64,000 nucleotides of DNA from Spirometra erinaceieuropaei (GCA_902702965.1 CACRXP010000002.1:3086506-3150505), one strand, 5' to 3'. Counted from the first letter of the stretch, positions 10,037 through 21,250 are shown. A program made the numbers and translations. Notes: generated by a model not told the origin, from the letters alone.

Positions 10037-11639
10037 CCTACCCATCATCATCCTCCCCCCTCTGCCTTCCCCTCCCCTCCTCCTCCTCCTCCCCCTCGCA
10101 TGTGGGTGGTGAATTTGACCATCAGCAACCGGTCTTTGACCATAACTCATTGTGTATACTGCAACGATGCCAGCAAATAATGGTTTTCGGCATTTTGGGT
10201 GACCTGGTCAATTAATGCTTGCAAGATGTGTCCCTAGGTCACCCGCAGTTAGCGGTTGCATTCGGACTAATCTATTGGAGAAAATCCTGCCATAATGACA
10301 GCATGTTAGGCAGTAGGTCAGTTCCGAACTGGGTGGAATATTCAGCGTAAACGCTTACGCCTTAGTGCCCACGGCCGAAGTTTGCATAATCCTGTACAGA
10401 AACACCCGGCGATTCATAAACCAAATGCCAACTATGAAGAACTGTCAGACGTATAATAGGGATGTAAGGATGCACACGTGTTTTGACTGGAAGCATATCA
10501 ACTGTCAGATTTTAGTAAAAGTATGAAACTTCGAAAGACATCGCAAACTGCTTATGAGTACGAAATGTTGATGTAGGGCTGCACCAATTGCAGTTGGTGC
10601 ACACGATCGCAGTAAATATGTTGTTTTCTTGCTGTGAACGTTTGTAATATATCAGCCATATCCGCAAAAACTGTGCCCTTAGCGGTGCCCATTTGTCGAT
10701 TGATTTCAGATGAATGTGCAATATAAATCTTATTTTTCGAGAACAAAAGTCACAAAATAGTTTAGGACATATCTCTTGTGAAATCAGCGACCTCCAAAGT
10801 GAATTCTTGGAAGACTTGGATGTTGCCCCTTTTAAACGGATCATACTGCTAATCTATATTATTGGACCACCGCCGGACTTCTGTCTCTAGTTCTCAAACT
10901 GCTCGACTTACAGGCCGCCTTATAAACGCACTTGCATTTCATTTTCTTTTAAAATTCAGGCGCTTTCGAAGCATCTGAGAGCACTGAGATCATCTTAGAA
11001 AACCTGGAAATATTAGTCTGCACCTATACAAACATACGCTGCAAAAGATTTTAACTTCAAAAATATACGGCAGTTTTATTTCAAACTCACAGGTAGATTT
11101 CGCTTACGGTGGACATCCTGCAACAAGGAAATCTTCGTTTGTGTTTTTTTAGTGAAAATCAGTGATTTCACATAATTATCCACGAAAAACGGATAGTTAT
11201 ATGAAAAGGGGGAGGGGTTCTCATGAATTCTCGAGCTGGGGACACCAATCTGTCGTCAGGCGAAACGAAAACAGGTGGTTGAATGCCTGTGACCTCTCTC
11301 ATCCGATCGGACCTTGTTTACTTTGGATAGCCAGCGGATCGGTGAACGCTCAGTCCTGATCGAATAATTGCCCGATCTGCAGCGAGACACTGATGAACTT
11401 CTGTTCAATGAAGTGCTTATGACCCATGCGATAGACCCCGGCTGTGGACCATCTGTACTGTGCGCTTGCGAGCGATTTTCACACTGATCCCAGAGAGTGG
11501 TCGGGGATTTTACTGACTGAAACAAGTCCGAAACAGTTATGTTTCAATCTACTTGCACTTCTGTCATCGCAGCAGTACCGTACAAGCCTTGAGGAACGGA
11601 AACACGTTCTCGGAGTTGTCATGCAGTGAAATGAAAACA

Positions 11640-13080
11640 TTGAATTCCCTTAAAAAGGAATGAAACATCATCATTCTGCTGCCGACAAAGGGGGTCCCAC
11701 CAACACTTTGAACAAGACCGATTACACATAGAGGGTTATGATATTGCTGAAGGTCGATTACACCTACGAACCTCTAAATGCTGACCCACAGAACTCTTAC
11801 ATAAAAACCACGCTAAGGCGCCTTTCGGAAAGGAAAGGAATTTCAGGATTTTGTCATATTCTTATAACAGGAGGAAAGCGCAATTATCAAAATATATGGA
11901 CTTCCTGAAATTCGCAAAATGAGTATTCCACCGTTGCCGATAGTCTTCTTAATTGGCTCACCGAAAAACAAGAATTTTTAGGGGCTATTTCATCATCTAA
12001 ATCCACTCACAAAGAACTCCGAGAACTCTACTGAAGATTCAAATGAGTCCCGAGGCATGTTAAAAGAAGTGAGGATTAGAATCGACGAGATAATGGTTTT
12101 ATTCGATGTAATGTTGCTCTTCACCTCAATCCCGCTAGATTTAGCGAGACGCTGCTCCGACGAACTCCTTCAGACCTACACTACTGATGTACCTACTGAC
12201 ACTTTGCTTTAATTACTAGATATTCGTCTAGAAACCAAACAGCGCTATTGGCAATTGAGAGGCGCTTCTATGGGTTCGCTTATATCCGGCTTTCTGGTGG
12301 AATTAATGACGCAGAAACTGGGACCTATAGCTCTTTCTACAGCTTACCCGAAACTATGACTGTATTATGTAGACGACATGCTTGTCATTCTCGCAAGAAA
12401 AAGCAGTTAGTCTGCCTGCTTATTCGGGTTAAGACACACTGTCTTCATGAAGAAGATTATCAAGCAGAAATGACATACCTCTTCAAATTATTTTCTCACA
12501 ACGAGTGCCCGCGTGACTTTGTGCGTCGGTGCATGAACCGTCATGAGTTTAAACAGAAGGATAGTTCAAACGCTACCGCCACCCAGGCACCAAAATGTTC
12601 ACCTGTCAATCTTTCCCACACCTGAAAACCTATCTGAGCTCACTGGAAGACAGCTGAAAAAACGTCAGATACAAGTAGCACAACAATCCACCACTACCAC
12701 ACGCGCACAGTCCGCACACACTAAGGACAAAGTGGGCTACCTCGGTAGAAAAGATGTTGTCCATATAATCCTATGTGCCAATTGCGATGCCCTCTATTAT
12801 GGCCAAACTGGGAAGTCTGCCCCGACCCGTATACGAGAACATCAGTTAGCGGCGGGGAGAAGAGGTCATCTCTCCGAGGTGGCCATGCACACACTAAATG
12901 AGAGAACACTCACACTGCTTGCGCCTGCCCAATAGGGAAGGCCTGTGAAGTCCTGGAAGCAATTTATTCAACCGAGGCATATCGATTTAGATGTCAAGTA
13001 CGAATTTCACAAAGCCAGATGGGGGCGAGCGCAGCCCGTGCCGAAGGAATGACAAAACACATTGGCGCAGGCTCGGCTAA
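11640..13080 (+). pseudogene. Decayed Penelope-like retroelement (RT and GIY-YIG)
   Basis: Penelope-like elements code for a telomerase-related reverse transcriptase fused to a GIY-YIG endonuclease. In order on the plus strand I read a PADKG-like remnant (about 11680), IYGLPEIRK (about 11895), LFTSIPLDLARR (about 12120), the RT block GASMGSLISGF (about 12265) and the catalytic LYYVDDMLVI (about 12363). The GIY-YIG nuclease follows at about 12740-12900 (ALYYGQTGKSAPTRIREHQ). Several stops and frame changes break it, so it cannot make protein. Sits in YAP intron 4, same strand. Confidence 0.8.
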
Positions 13081-13241
13081 CTACAGAATCACTTGTTAGA
13101 CACGGTTAAATAGTTAACTATTTTTGTACATGATCCACAAGTCTGGGGATCCAGTCTCGAAAAGTAACGCAATAGAGGTTATTTTGTTCCCAAAGAATCT
13201 CATCTAGTTTTAATGGAATTTTTTGGGATGCCCGTTTTCCG

Positions 13242-13497
13242 ATATATATATATATATCAGTGAGGAGGGACGACAGAGAATGCGGGTAGATTGATACAGC
13301 ACTGTTTCGGGCTTATTCTGCCTTCATTCAGCCAATCATAACCCTGACCACCAGCAGCTGAGACCAGAAACACAAACATGCGCACAGACGCACCTGGCGC
13401 AGTCGGTCCACCACTGAGGCCTACCTGTTCGTGACCTTTGCCACACATACGGAGCTTGTTTCTTTTGTGAAGCCAATAGATCGGTGTGCGCCCATTC

Positions 13498-13528
<31 letters not shown>

Positions 13529-13530
13529 CA
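13242..13530. repeat. Two (AT)n microsatellites
   Basis: Alternating AT tracts at about 13242-13257 and 13499-13529. Smaller AT tracts lie at 14589, 16920 and 16990. The short minus-strand frames through them, with alternating Ile-Tyr, are not genes. Confidence 0.85.
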
Positions 13531-13617
13531 ACATGAGTGAAGATTCGAGGTCCAGATAGATTATCCCGTTCATCATCCCCAAAAAAAGACGAAGAAGAAA
13601 AACAGGCGATGCCATGG

Positions 13618-13692
13618 TCCCAGCGTTCTCTAGCGGTTTCTGGTATATGCACTCCAGAGAATAATCAAGCGAATAATTTCAGAAATTACTCA
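13618..13692 (+). repeat. 73-bp direct repeat, copy 1
   Basis: Identical to 13972-14044 except for two bases. Begins CCAGCGTTCTCTAGCGG and ends GAAATTACTCA. It is the 3' half of a dispersed ~150-bp repeat. Confidence 0.85.
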
Positions 13693-13884
13693 GTGCAGGA
13701 CTTGGAGCTAAATCTCCGGGACATGACTTTTTAGAGTCAGAACCGTAATTTCAATGAACATTCGAGTCGAAGACAATCAACTACTGTGGAATAACCACGT
13801 AATGTCCATTCTACAAAGAAGTAGTACTACGAGTAGTATGAATTCCATATAGTAAAGGTATTATACCGTACTCCCGACGTAGAT

Positions 13885-14044
13885 ACTTGCTAAAAGCCCA
13901 GACACGTGTTTCACCGATATTCTGCTGCTGTGTGACATAGCTGCGAGGGGTTCGGCTCTTCAATGGGACCCCCAGCGTTCTCTAGCGGTTTCTGGTATAT
14001 GACCTCCAGAGAATAATCAAGCGAATAATTTCAGAAATTACTCA
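13885..14044 (+). repeat. Dispersed ~150-bp repeat (family B), with direct-repeat copy 2
   Basis: Recognised by GACACGTGTTTCACC, TGCGAGGGGTTCGGCTC and GGACCCCCAGCG. Diverged relatives lie at 20335-20470, 22720-22850 and 36795-36925. It has no coding capacity, and its class is unknown to me. Confidence 0.65.
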
Positions 14045-14221
14045 TTACGTACATTATCAAAAACCGCATAGAAAACGGTGAGGACTCGCTTAGGAGCCGA
14101 ACCCCCCCAGATGAGTCATGCAGTAGCAAAAACATTGGCAAAATTCGTGTCTGGATTTTTAGTTAGTACTTATGTCGGGTGTAAGTTATAACCATCTGTC
14201 ATTTATGCATGCAAAATAAAA

Positions 14222-14390
14222 TTTCCGACAATGACAAGGGAGACTGGAATGACTGTGTCTGGCTTATTAGCCGTCAGTAGCCAGCCAAACCCAACCCCTG
14301 TGGTTCAAACCCGCCTTCTGTTGGTTAAAAATCCAATGCTGTGGATACTGAACCACATGTTCATTTCCCAGTTGGTTTGCGATCAGGACA
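14222..14390 (-). mobile_element. tRNA-derived SINE, minus orientation
   Basis: The complement carries the SINE body and 3' end (ACAAGGGAGACTGGAATG, then CTTATTAGCCGTCA, on the plus strand). It lies head-to-head with the plus-strand copy starting about 20 bp away. Confidence 0.65.
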
Positions 14391-14411
14391 AGCATCATCT
14401 ACCACAGTTAA

Positions 14412-14580
14412 TACATCCGATCGCAAACTGACAGGGCAACGAACTCGCGGTTGAGTGCTTATAGCGTTGGACTCCTAACAGAGCGGGAGTTGGAACCTCA
14501 GGGGTTGGGTGTGGTCCCCTGATAACGGCGAATGAGCCAGAAATGATTATTCTAGTCTCCCTGGTCTCTGCCGGTACCCA
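14412..14580 (+). mobile_element. tRNA-derived SINE, plus orientation
   Basis: Contains CGCGGTTGAGTGCTTATAGC (A-box region), then GTTGGAACCTC (B-box remnant), then AATGAGCCAGAAATG and AGTCTCCCTGGTC. Same family as 2424-2592, diverged. Confidence 0.65.
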
Positions 14581-14764
14581 TAGTCTACATATATATATAG
14601 TTTGAAGTAACATACGTTTTGTTGAGAAAAGTGGAAAATTTTTTTGGGAAAATTTTCGACATCGGTTCCCCATGCCGTCAGACTCAGGCAAATGTACAAA
14701 AAACAGTCAAAATATCGAACGTGCCCAAAAATCAGTACCCCTGCCAGTGAGCGTCCGCCGCATA

Positions 14765-14895
14765 GCTTATTGTACATCGATTGGTTCTCGCCTCTTTAAC
14801 ATCTCCATGAGATTTTCGCACATGGCGTCTGACTCAATATGCCGATTAATGCATGACTCATCTCAGTGCATGGCTTCAAGAAATTCTCGGCCTTT
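14765..14895 (+). mobile_element. Inverted 5' fragment of a Penelope element
   Basis: The plus strand here encodes SICRLMHDSSQCMASRN, closely similar to SICRLMHDLSDYMISRN read from the minus strand at 16590-16740. It is therefore the same element segment in reverse, abutting the 3' end of the minus-strand copy at 14905. Confidence 0.55.
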
Positions 14896-14904
14896 TTTAG
14901 TAGG

Positions 14905-16742
14905 TCAGAGGCTGACGATACGAGTCTTGTCCCGTGCAAAAGCATGCCCGGTATCTAATGTGAGCATGGACATTTGAGATAGGTGGTCTCGCCTTTTAAC
15001 ATCTGACTGGTGTTGGTGGATGCGTGTGGAGGCGGGCTTCCCAGTTTGGCCACAATATACGGCACCAGTGACATCGCTTGTGATCATGTAGACGAGTTCC
15101 TTCTTACCAAGATCGACAACCATATCCTTAGGGTGTACAAGCTGGATGCGTAAAATAGTCGTCGGTTGGTGCGACACTTTTATTTTGTGTTTTCTCATGT
15201 GCCTTTCAACGACTTCAGGTACATTCTTCATGTGCGGAAGGATTCACTGGGAACATGCTTTTGCCGCCTGATTGAAACTATCTAATTCCTCTTCTTCTGA
15301 CTCTTGTTTCACCAATCGGAGTACTTAATATTTAGGACAATCATTCTGGGAGAAGTATAAAAGTAATTTAGTTGTATCTCGTGGCTTCTTTCGCCAGAAT
15401 AATGTGTTTTTGCCCGATGAGACAGACTGTTGATAATATTCCGTTTGTGAAAGATTGAGCTGTTGCTGTCATAATGCGGAATTATTTCTGCATAAGGTTC
15501 CTTGCGGCAGACGGATGTGTGTAATGTTCCTCAGTCCTTCAGTGTACTAGGAGCTCTAAAACTCGGATTCACTGTTTACTTCTTTTTCGAGTGGGAATTT
15601 AATTCCCGAACTGGTTAGGTTGATTGAATTGTGGAACGTTTTCAGCTGATTCTTTTAAACGACAACGAATGTATCATCCATATTTTGCAGCCACTACTTA
15701 GAGCTAACGAGAAGAAAAGCCACAGATTCTATTTTCTCAATTGCTACCCCGATAAAAAGTCAAATATAGGTGGTCCATTGGAGTTCACTCCAGTTGTTGA
15801 TAGTATAGGTGGTTAAACGATAAATTAGTTTCTAATTTAAGGTTTGTGATTTCGAGTAAGGCATTTGCGGGAATATCCATATCATAGAACCGTAGGTGTT
15901 TGTCTGCGCAATGCCTTTTCAAATCTTTTGGTATGAATGTGAGCAAGGAAACGACATCGAAACAAAACATTGTTTCTCAGTGGAAATTTTGGTTCCTATC
16001 ATCTCCTCAAGAAACTCTATAGAGTTCTGAATGCAATTTTCACAATCAATTGTGTGTGGATGGGGCTGATTAGATAGCTACTTAACAATTTTGTAATTTA
16101 AAAGTACATGTGGTGAGCATACGCGTGCCTTCGATAAATTCTCATCGGGCCTATACATTTATATGGGAACGAGATACGAATTGTAATTTGGTATCCCGAT
16201 TAAAAATACTATCGATCAAAGTGTAATGTCAGGTTTATAAACTTAAGACAGTCCAGAGGTCGTAACAATGGTCAGTTCAGGCTGTCTCAGGGGTTTTACA
16301 GTATCTCTTGACATTTGCCTAGTTCCGGTAAGACGCTTCAGCAGCTTAACAGTAGATGGAATGTGTCTTGGTAGGGTCCGCGGAAAGAGGCTTAGAGGTT
16401 GGGCTGTCTTCTCATAATAACGGCATCTTTTCATTAAAATCAGCTTTGCTGAAAATCACAGTTAGACCTGCTTTGTCTGCGGGGCGAATCACAATGTTTT
16501 TGTTTAGGTTTTAGACTCTTTGATGCATTTCTTTCTTCGTGTGATAGAACTAAAAATAATTCTTTAAAGATACGTACAAAATTATTGAGAAAGTTCCTCG
16601 AAATCATGTAGTCAGATAAGTCATGCATCAATCTGCATATCGAGTTAGATATTATGTACAAGAATCTCAGGGAAAAATGGAAGAGATGAGACCCAACAAA
16701 TGCATAAAGCCATACACGACGACGGCTTACTGGCGCAAACAC
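14905..16742 (-). pseudogene. Decayed Penelope-like retroelement (minus strand)
   Basis: Reading 5' to 3' on the minus strand: an N-terminal region (about 16740-16500), then IRPADKAGLTVIF (about 16500-16450), the PADKG motif of Penelope RTs. Next come FDVVSLLTFIPKDL (about 15960), an RT palm block with MDDTFVVV (about 15670-15650), and a GIY-YIG endonuclease (15231-14905, AVYCGQTGKPASTRIHQHQ). Frames change between these pieces and stops intervene. Protein sequence differs clearly from the plus-strand copy at 11640, so they are separate old insertions or subfamilies. Located in YAP intron 4. Confidence 0.8.
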
Positions 16743-16937
16743 TGAACATGTGTCGGTTTTTTAAGCACCTTTGAAAAGTTGACTGATTTAGCACACGTAC
16801 TCAACGCGTAAAGACGGCCTGGGAAACCAACATCGAACATTTACCCAATAAAGTTTCCTGCTTTTCTAAAAAACATACATATTCGACTTCAAATTATATC
16901 TCTTGAGATGCCTGCCCTCATATATATATATATAGGC

Positions 16938-16995
16938 AAAATGACATTCCCGACAAAGAACAAGGGAGACTGGAATGGCCATTTATGGCATATAT
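16938..16995 (-). mobile_element. SINE 3'-end fragment next to AT repeats
   Basis: Contains CAAGGGAGACTGGAATGGCC, the complement of the SINE 3' end, bounded on both sides by (AT)n tracts. A related plus-strand fragment (CATTCCAGTCTCCCTTGTC) lies at 19890-19920. Confidence 0.5.
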
Positions 16996-17736
16996 ATATA
17001 TGTATATTGATGGCCCTGTCACGAGTGAGCGAGAAGGACCTATTTTAACCATGCAGTTCTCACATTACCTATCTCCAATGATGAGTTGGAGTATGAATGT
17101 GAAACGCCAGATGAATAAACCATCATCCCCAGAGCTCACCTTGCAATCTCCAATCTCAACACCCGGGATCAGCATTTTCGCCTGTATCCATGCATATGTA
17201 TATATACTGGGCAGGATTCTGTCTCGAAATTCCCTCATTTATCTATGAGAATTGTCAGTCTGACAAATATCTCGGAGATCATACGAAAAGAGTGTCAAAC
17301 TCACAATTGCGTCTAACGGACATCGATTATAAGGTCTAGGGAAATGGTTTTGAGAATTATACAACACATGTTTTCGAGAATCATATGCTGCCGGGGAGGT
17401 GCCGTATAGGCCACCCTTAGTCAAACTTTTAGATGACTTAGTTATTAAAGCATCCAAATTCATTTTATTTTCCCTAAAATGAATGACTACTTCATACTTG
17501 TCTGGAGGAAGGAGTAGAAATTCAACCTAACTGCCTACTGATTTTCACAAGCGTGCGTTAATTTCATCACAATTCGGGTTCCCCTTTAACTGGAAATGAT
17601 AACTGGCATTTTAGCCTGGATGTTGGTAGTCAATGCGCCCTTATAATTTTGACGGTGTGTAAACCAGTAACTGAGTACTTATGTGCGAACCCCTGTCTCA
17701 AACGCCCTCCCGCCAATGCCATTACTTCTAACCCAG

Positions 17737-18314
17737 ATCTGCGAGTCAACCGGTTCCGATGCCCGTGAGCGGCGTTGGGGGGCACGCCGACGCCTGTGCG
17801 GGTGACTACCTTGGCACGGGCGGCTGTGGCCTGGGGATTGCGCCCAGTTCGTCAATGAGCGGCCTTCTGGATCAGTACACCCACCTTACTCCCGGAGCCC
17901 TGACAAGCAGTTCATCTGGACACCTGGTACAGGATCTGGAGGACTTGAGCCTGACGGCCAGCTGCACGGGCGACCTTCACAGTCAGAGCCTACCAGCCCC
18001 ACCGCCCCCGCCACCGCCGCCGCCGCATCATCATCTCCACTCGGAGTCGATTTGTGGTCCCCCAGACGACTCACATTTGCCCCATCTGCCTCAAACCCAC
18101 CCGCAGCATCAGCAACAGCAGCAGATGTTCCGGGGTGCATCCAACGTCCTGGTCATGAATGACTTGGCTCAGGGCTCCTGCCTTTCCATTGTTGCTGGCC
18201 AACACTCCCACCAGAGCAGCATGGACAGCGGAGTCGGCCAGTCGGTGGTTGGACACTCCAGTTGCGGCTCCAGTCAGACTCCAGAACACGTCAAGATTTC
18301 CCGATATGACCCCA
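17737..18314 (+). CDS. yap1: YAP/Yorkie-like co-activator, exon 5 (activation region, second LATS/degron site)
   Basis: A 192-codon open stretch between a good acceptor (CTTCTAACCCAG; an in-frame TAA sits just upstream at 17729-17731) and a canonical donor (CCCCA|GTAAGTT). It holds Ser/Gly-rich sequence, a run of about ten Pro followed by His, and a Gln-rich stretch, typical of an activation domain. Near the end, HSHQSSMDSGVG aligns residue for residue with YAP HSREQSTDSGLG, the Ser397 LATS site followed by the CK1 degron. The downstream QTPEHV resembles YAP TTPEDF. This similarity ties the exon to the gene despite the 10.1-kb intron. The exon ends one base into a codon, so at least one more exon must follow; the usual C-terminal PDZ-ligand end is not in view. 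Confidence 0.8.
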
Positions 18315-18540
18315 GTAAGTTATGCCTGTTGGAACATTGCTAAGAGCTGCCGAAAGGGCAAATATTCCAGCACCCCCCTCCACCCTCAACGCAATTACTT
18401 GTGGACACTGGTCCGCTAATTACTTCGTTCAGCCAGACCACATATGTGTTCTATTTTCAACTTAGGGGTTTTTGGCTAGCATGCAACGTCATACTACTTT
18501 GGCGTTTTGGCTGTCAAAACAACGCGTGTTCGAAATAAGG

Positions 18541-18876
18541 GTAAGATGTGGTTTGGTAACCCCACCTGATGGACACAGTACTGTTGGGGTTGGGGTGAAG
18601 GGTTAGGGTTAGGGGTAAGGGTTATGGGTTAGGGGTTAGGATTTAGGATTAGGGGTTACAGTCAGGGGTTAGTGTTAGGGATTAGCACAACTATTTCTCA
18701 ACCATTCAAAGTACAACCGCGCATTCCCAACAGCTTTTCTATTGCATACAACTATTTGCCCTCGTCGCCTGTGCGTTCCCCGGCCCCACCTGTAAATACC
18801 CTCTATTGCCACCGGTGTCGTATTAAAGGTGATTGGGGTTTGTTTACTTCTGGTGGGGCTACATAACCACATCCGA
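18541..18876 (+). mobile_element. MITE with telomere-like core (family M), copy 1
   Basis: Terminal inverted repeats: GTAAGATGTGGTT...CCCCACC on the left and GGTGGGGCTACATAACCACA on the right. The interior has degenerate GGGTTA units at about 18595-18685. Copies lie at 36453-36777 (reversed) and 58567-59930 (interrupted). Non-coding. Confidence 0.75.
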
Positions 18877-20330
18877 CCGAAATAAGACATGGACAGTTGT
18901 TAACCAGTCTCCAAACTTAGTTAAGTAATTTGCCACTTATAGATGTCCACATCTTATCGAAACATTTCAAAGCATGAACGCAACTCAAAAACTTAAAAGC
19001 TGCAATACCTGAGTGGCTCTGTTCCATTCAATTAGGCAGTCAAGTCCGTGTCCTTGCTCTGTACCAATAACACCTGTATTCCATACCCACCAACTTTCCT
19101 AACGTAGCAAACTGTGGAAGGACCAGCGGTCAGAAAATCAATAATACTGACTTTTGAAAAATACTAATAAAATTCCAGGTTTTATTCAGCGTTCTGAAAA
19201 CATTTTAGGTAAGCTTAAGGACAGAGGCGCGTTACTAGAACCGGAGCCAGCTATTGGTTATGTGGCATTAACCGACGGAAGTTGGCTGGAACACAAAATA
19301 TGCAGGCGATTTCGTTTTGGTCTTGGACGATGAGAGACCCCTGGGGTGTCACATAAAGACGGGCAGACAATAATCAAAATGTTGTCAACAAAGATGAGGA
19401 GGGGCGAAATATTAACATCTGCTCCACTGGCAACGGTCAGCCAGGGCCGATATGATCGGACGTGCCGGCGGGCATTTAAGCTCGCGTCAGTTGGTCGTCG
19501 ATCAGTTCAGTAAGACGGTGTCCGCCGGCTGCCATCGAGAAAGTTCGGTCACGTAATTACTTCCGACAATGTGGGATGACTGCTGAACGAGAGGTAGGCG
19601 ATTCGGCCTTTGTCTTCGAATTCCGCCACTGCACGTGATCACGTGGTGGGGATTGACTAACAATCAATGCACTGTAGCAGAAGAAGCGAAGGAAACTAGG
19701 ATGTACCTTAACGGCCCCTTGTCGTGGTCCGTTCTGCAAGCAGACTAGCTTTGCGAACGTCTAATGCACAGAAATTTGGGCATAATCGAGCACAGTCTAC
19801 AAAACGGCAGCCCATAGCTCTAGTGGAACTTTAAGTTCAACGACTAAGATGAACAGCGTTCGGATACCAGGTACGTCCGATATGAACCAACATTTTCCAT
19901 TCCAGTCTCCCTTGTCTTCCACAATTTTTTTTCCTGATCATTTTTATAACTCCCCACTGACTGGCCCAGAAGTAACTACTCATGACTGGCGAAAGTTGAA
20001 CGTGTGCAGTCTGATGAAAATAGCAACTGCACTTTTAAATGTGCGTAGAGGACGCAACGTGACCTTGCTTGATAATCTAGGAGGAAAAACTCCAACTCAT
20101 GCTATATGCTTGATTAATCCATCATAGTCGCTTTTTAATTTCCTAAGAAATTATCTACGAAGTTGTAGTAGATCAGTTTATTCAAGGTCTATAGGCACAC
20201 ACCGAGAATTTTATACATTAATATTTGGGCCACAGTCCATCAGCCGCAGCAGGTAACCGCGTAATATTCATTAACTGCCGACAGGCAGTTAGAAGTATAC
20301 TTTAGGGTAAGATGATACCATACAAACAGC
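18877..20330. other. Non-coding; no gene seen
   Basis: Searched for a final YAP exon after the donor at 18315 without success. Apart from a SINE end at 19890-19920, I recognise nothing. Frames here are short and unremarkable. Confidence 0.4.
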
Positions 20331-20334
20331 ACAG

Positions 20335-20470
20335 GTACTAGCCAAAAGCCCATACACGCGTGCTTCGCTGATGTTTTGCCGCCGCATGGCGCGGCTGCGA
20401 GGGGTTCGGCTCGTCACTGGGTCCCCCAGCATGCCTCCTGTGTTTTCTGGTAGATCCATCATAGCTTGGA
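20335..20470 (+). repeat. Family B repeat, copy
   Basis: Shares CTGCGAGGGGTTCGGCTC and GGGTCCCCCAGC with the repeat at 13885-14044. It is diverged elsewhere. Confidence 0.6.
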
Positions 20471-21104
20471 GAAAAACAACAGTAGTTAAACTGAAAATTC
20501 GGTCACTTATTTCGAAAATCCTCTCTTAAAAAAGTGATATTCTAGTAACTGTAATTTTCCAGGTCATAATGTATGATGAAATTCCTGCTTTTCTACCAAA
20601 GCCGGGACGGACTTAGGTATTTTAAGCCGGATGCGGCTGACGCTTGTCCTTTCCAGGCGAGCGCAAAATACTCTAGCTTCAGAAGCTCCGACGTGATACA
20701 CACCTCATTTTCACTGCACCCGCCTAACTGCTAGGGTTTTGGACTTCCCCTAACTAAAATATAGTCTCATTTGCCAAGAGGAAAAGGCGAACGCAGATAC
20801 AATTTGTTTCTGGTCTCCAGAAAATACAGACGGGCGACAGTACCGAAACTGCCACTTACAATCTTTGGGATCGCTGTCGGCTGTGGTGACTCACCACACA
20901 CTTAGAAGTTGTCGTTTCAGGCACCACTGCGGATATGGTGGTCGTATTGGCGACATCTGCCATTCCTTTGTCCAAAAGAAGGCAATAAAATAAACATTGA
21001 GCAGTTAAAGGCTGAATTTGCTCCGCTAAATCTAGTGACAACCGCAAGTAGCGCAATGCGTTCTATCAACAGCAGAGGCTGGAATGACTTCCAAAGTCGT
21101 GACT

Positions 21105-21146
21105 TCCTCCTCCTTCTTCTTCTTCTTCTTCTTCTTCTTCTCCTCG

Positions 21147-21179
<33 letters not shown>

Positions 21180-21180
21180 G

Positions 21181-21234
<54 letters not shown>

Positions 21235-21250
21235 TCATCATCATCATCAC
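21105..21250. repeat. Compound trinucleotide microsatellite
   Basis: About 35 bp of CTT units, then about 60 bp of CAT units with a single CGT interruption, then about 20 bp of CAG units and a final short CAT block. Frames on both strands give homopolymers (His, Asp, Met, Ser) and should not be called genes. Confidence 0.95.

Larger units (their letters stand above)
7628..17736 (+). other. Large intron 4 of the YAP-like gene (about 10.1 kb)
   Basis: Bounded by GTAAGT and CCCAG, with matching phases on either side. It is filled with transposon remains: a foldback fragment, two decayed Penelope elements in opposite orientation, paired SINEs, AT microsatellites and an N gap. I found no further YAP exon in it, but a short exon such as a second WW domain could be missed by eye. 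Confidence 0.65.

Noticed and set aside
9743..10215. Frames across the N gap
   Set aside because: They contain the assembly gap and simple repeats (Glu or Pro runs).
18595..18685. Chromosome end or fusion point (GGGTTA repeats)
   Set aside because: The repeats are degenerate, short and enclosed by MITE ends, with unique sequence on both sides.
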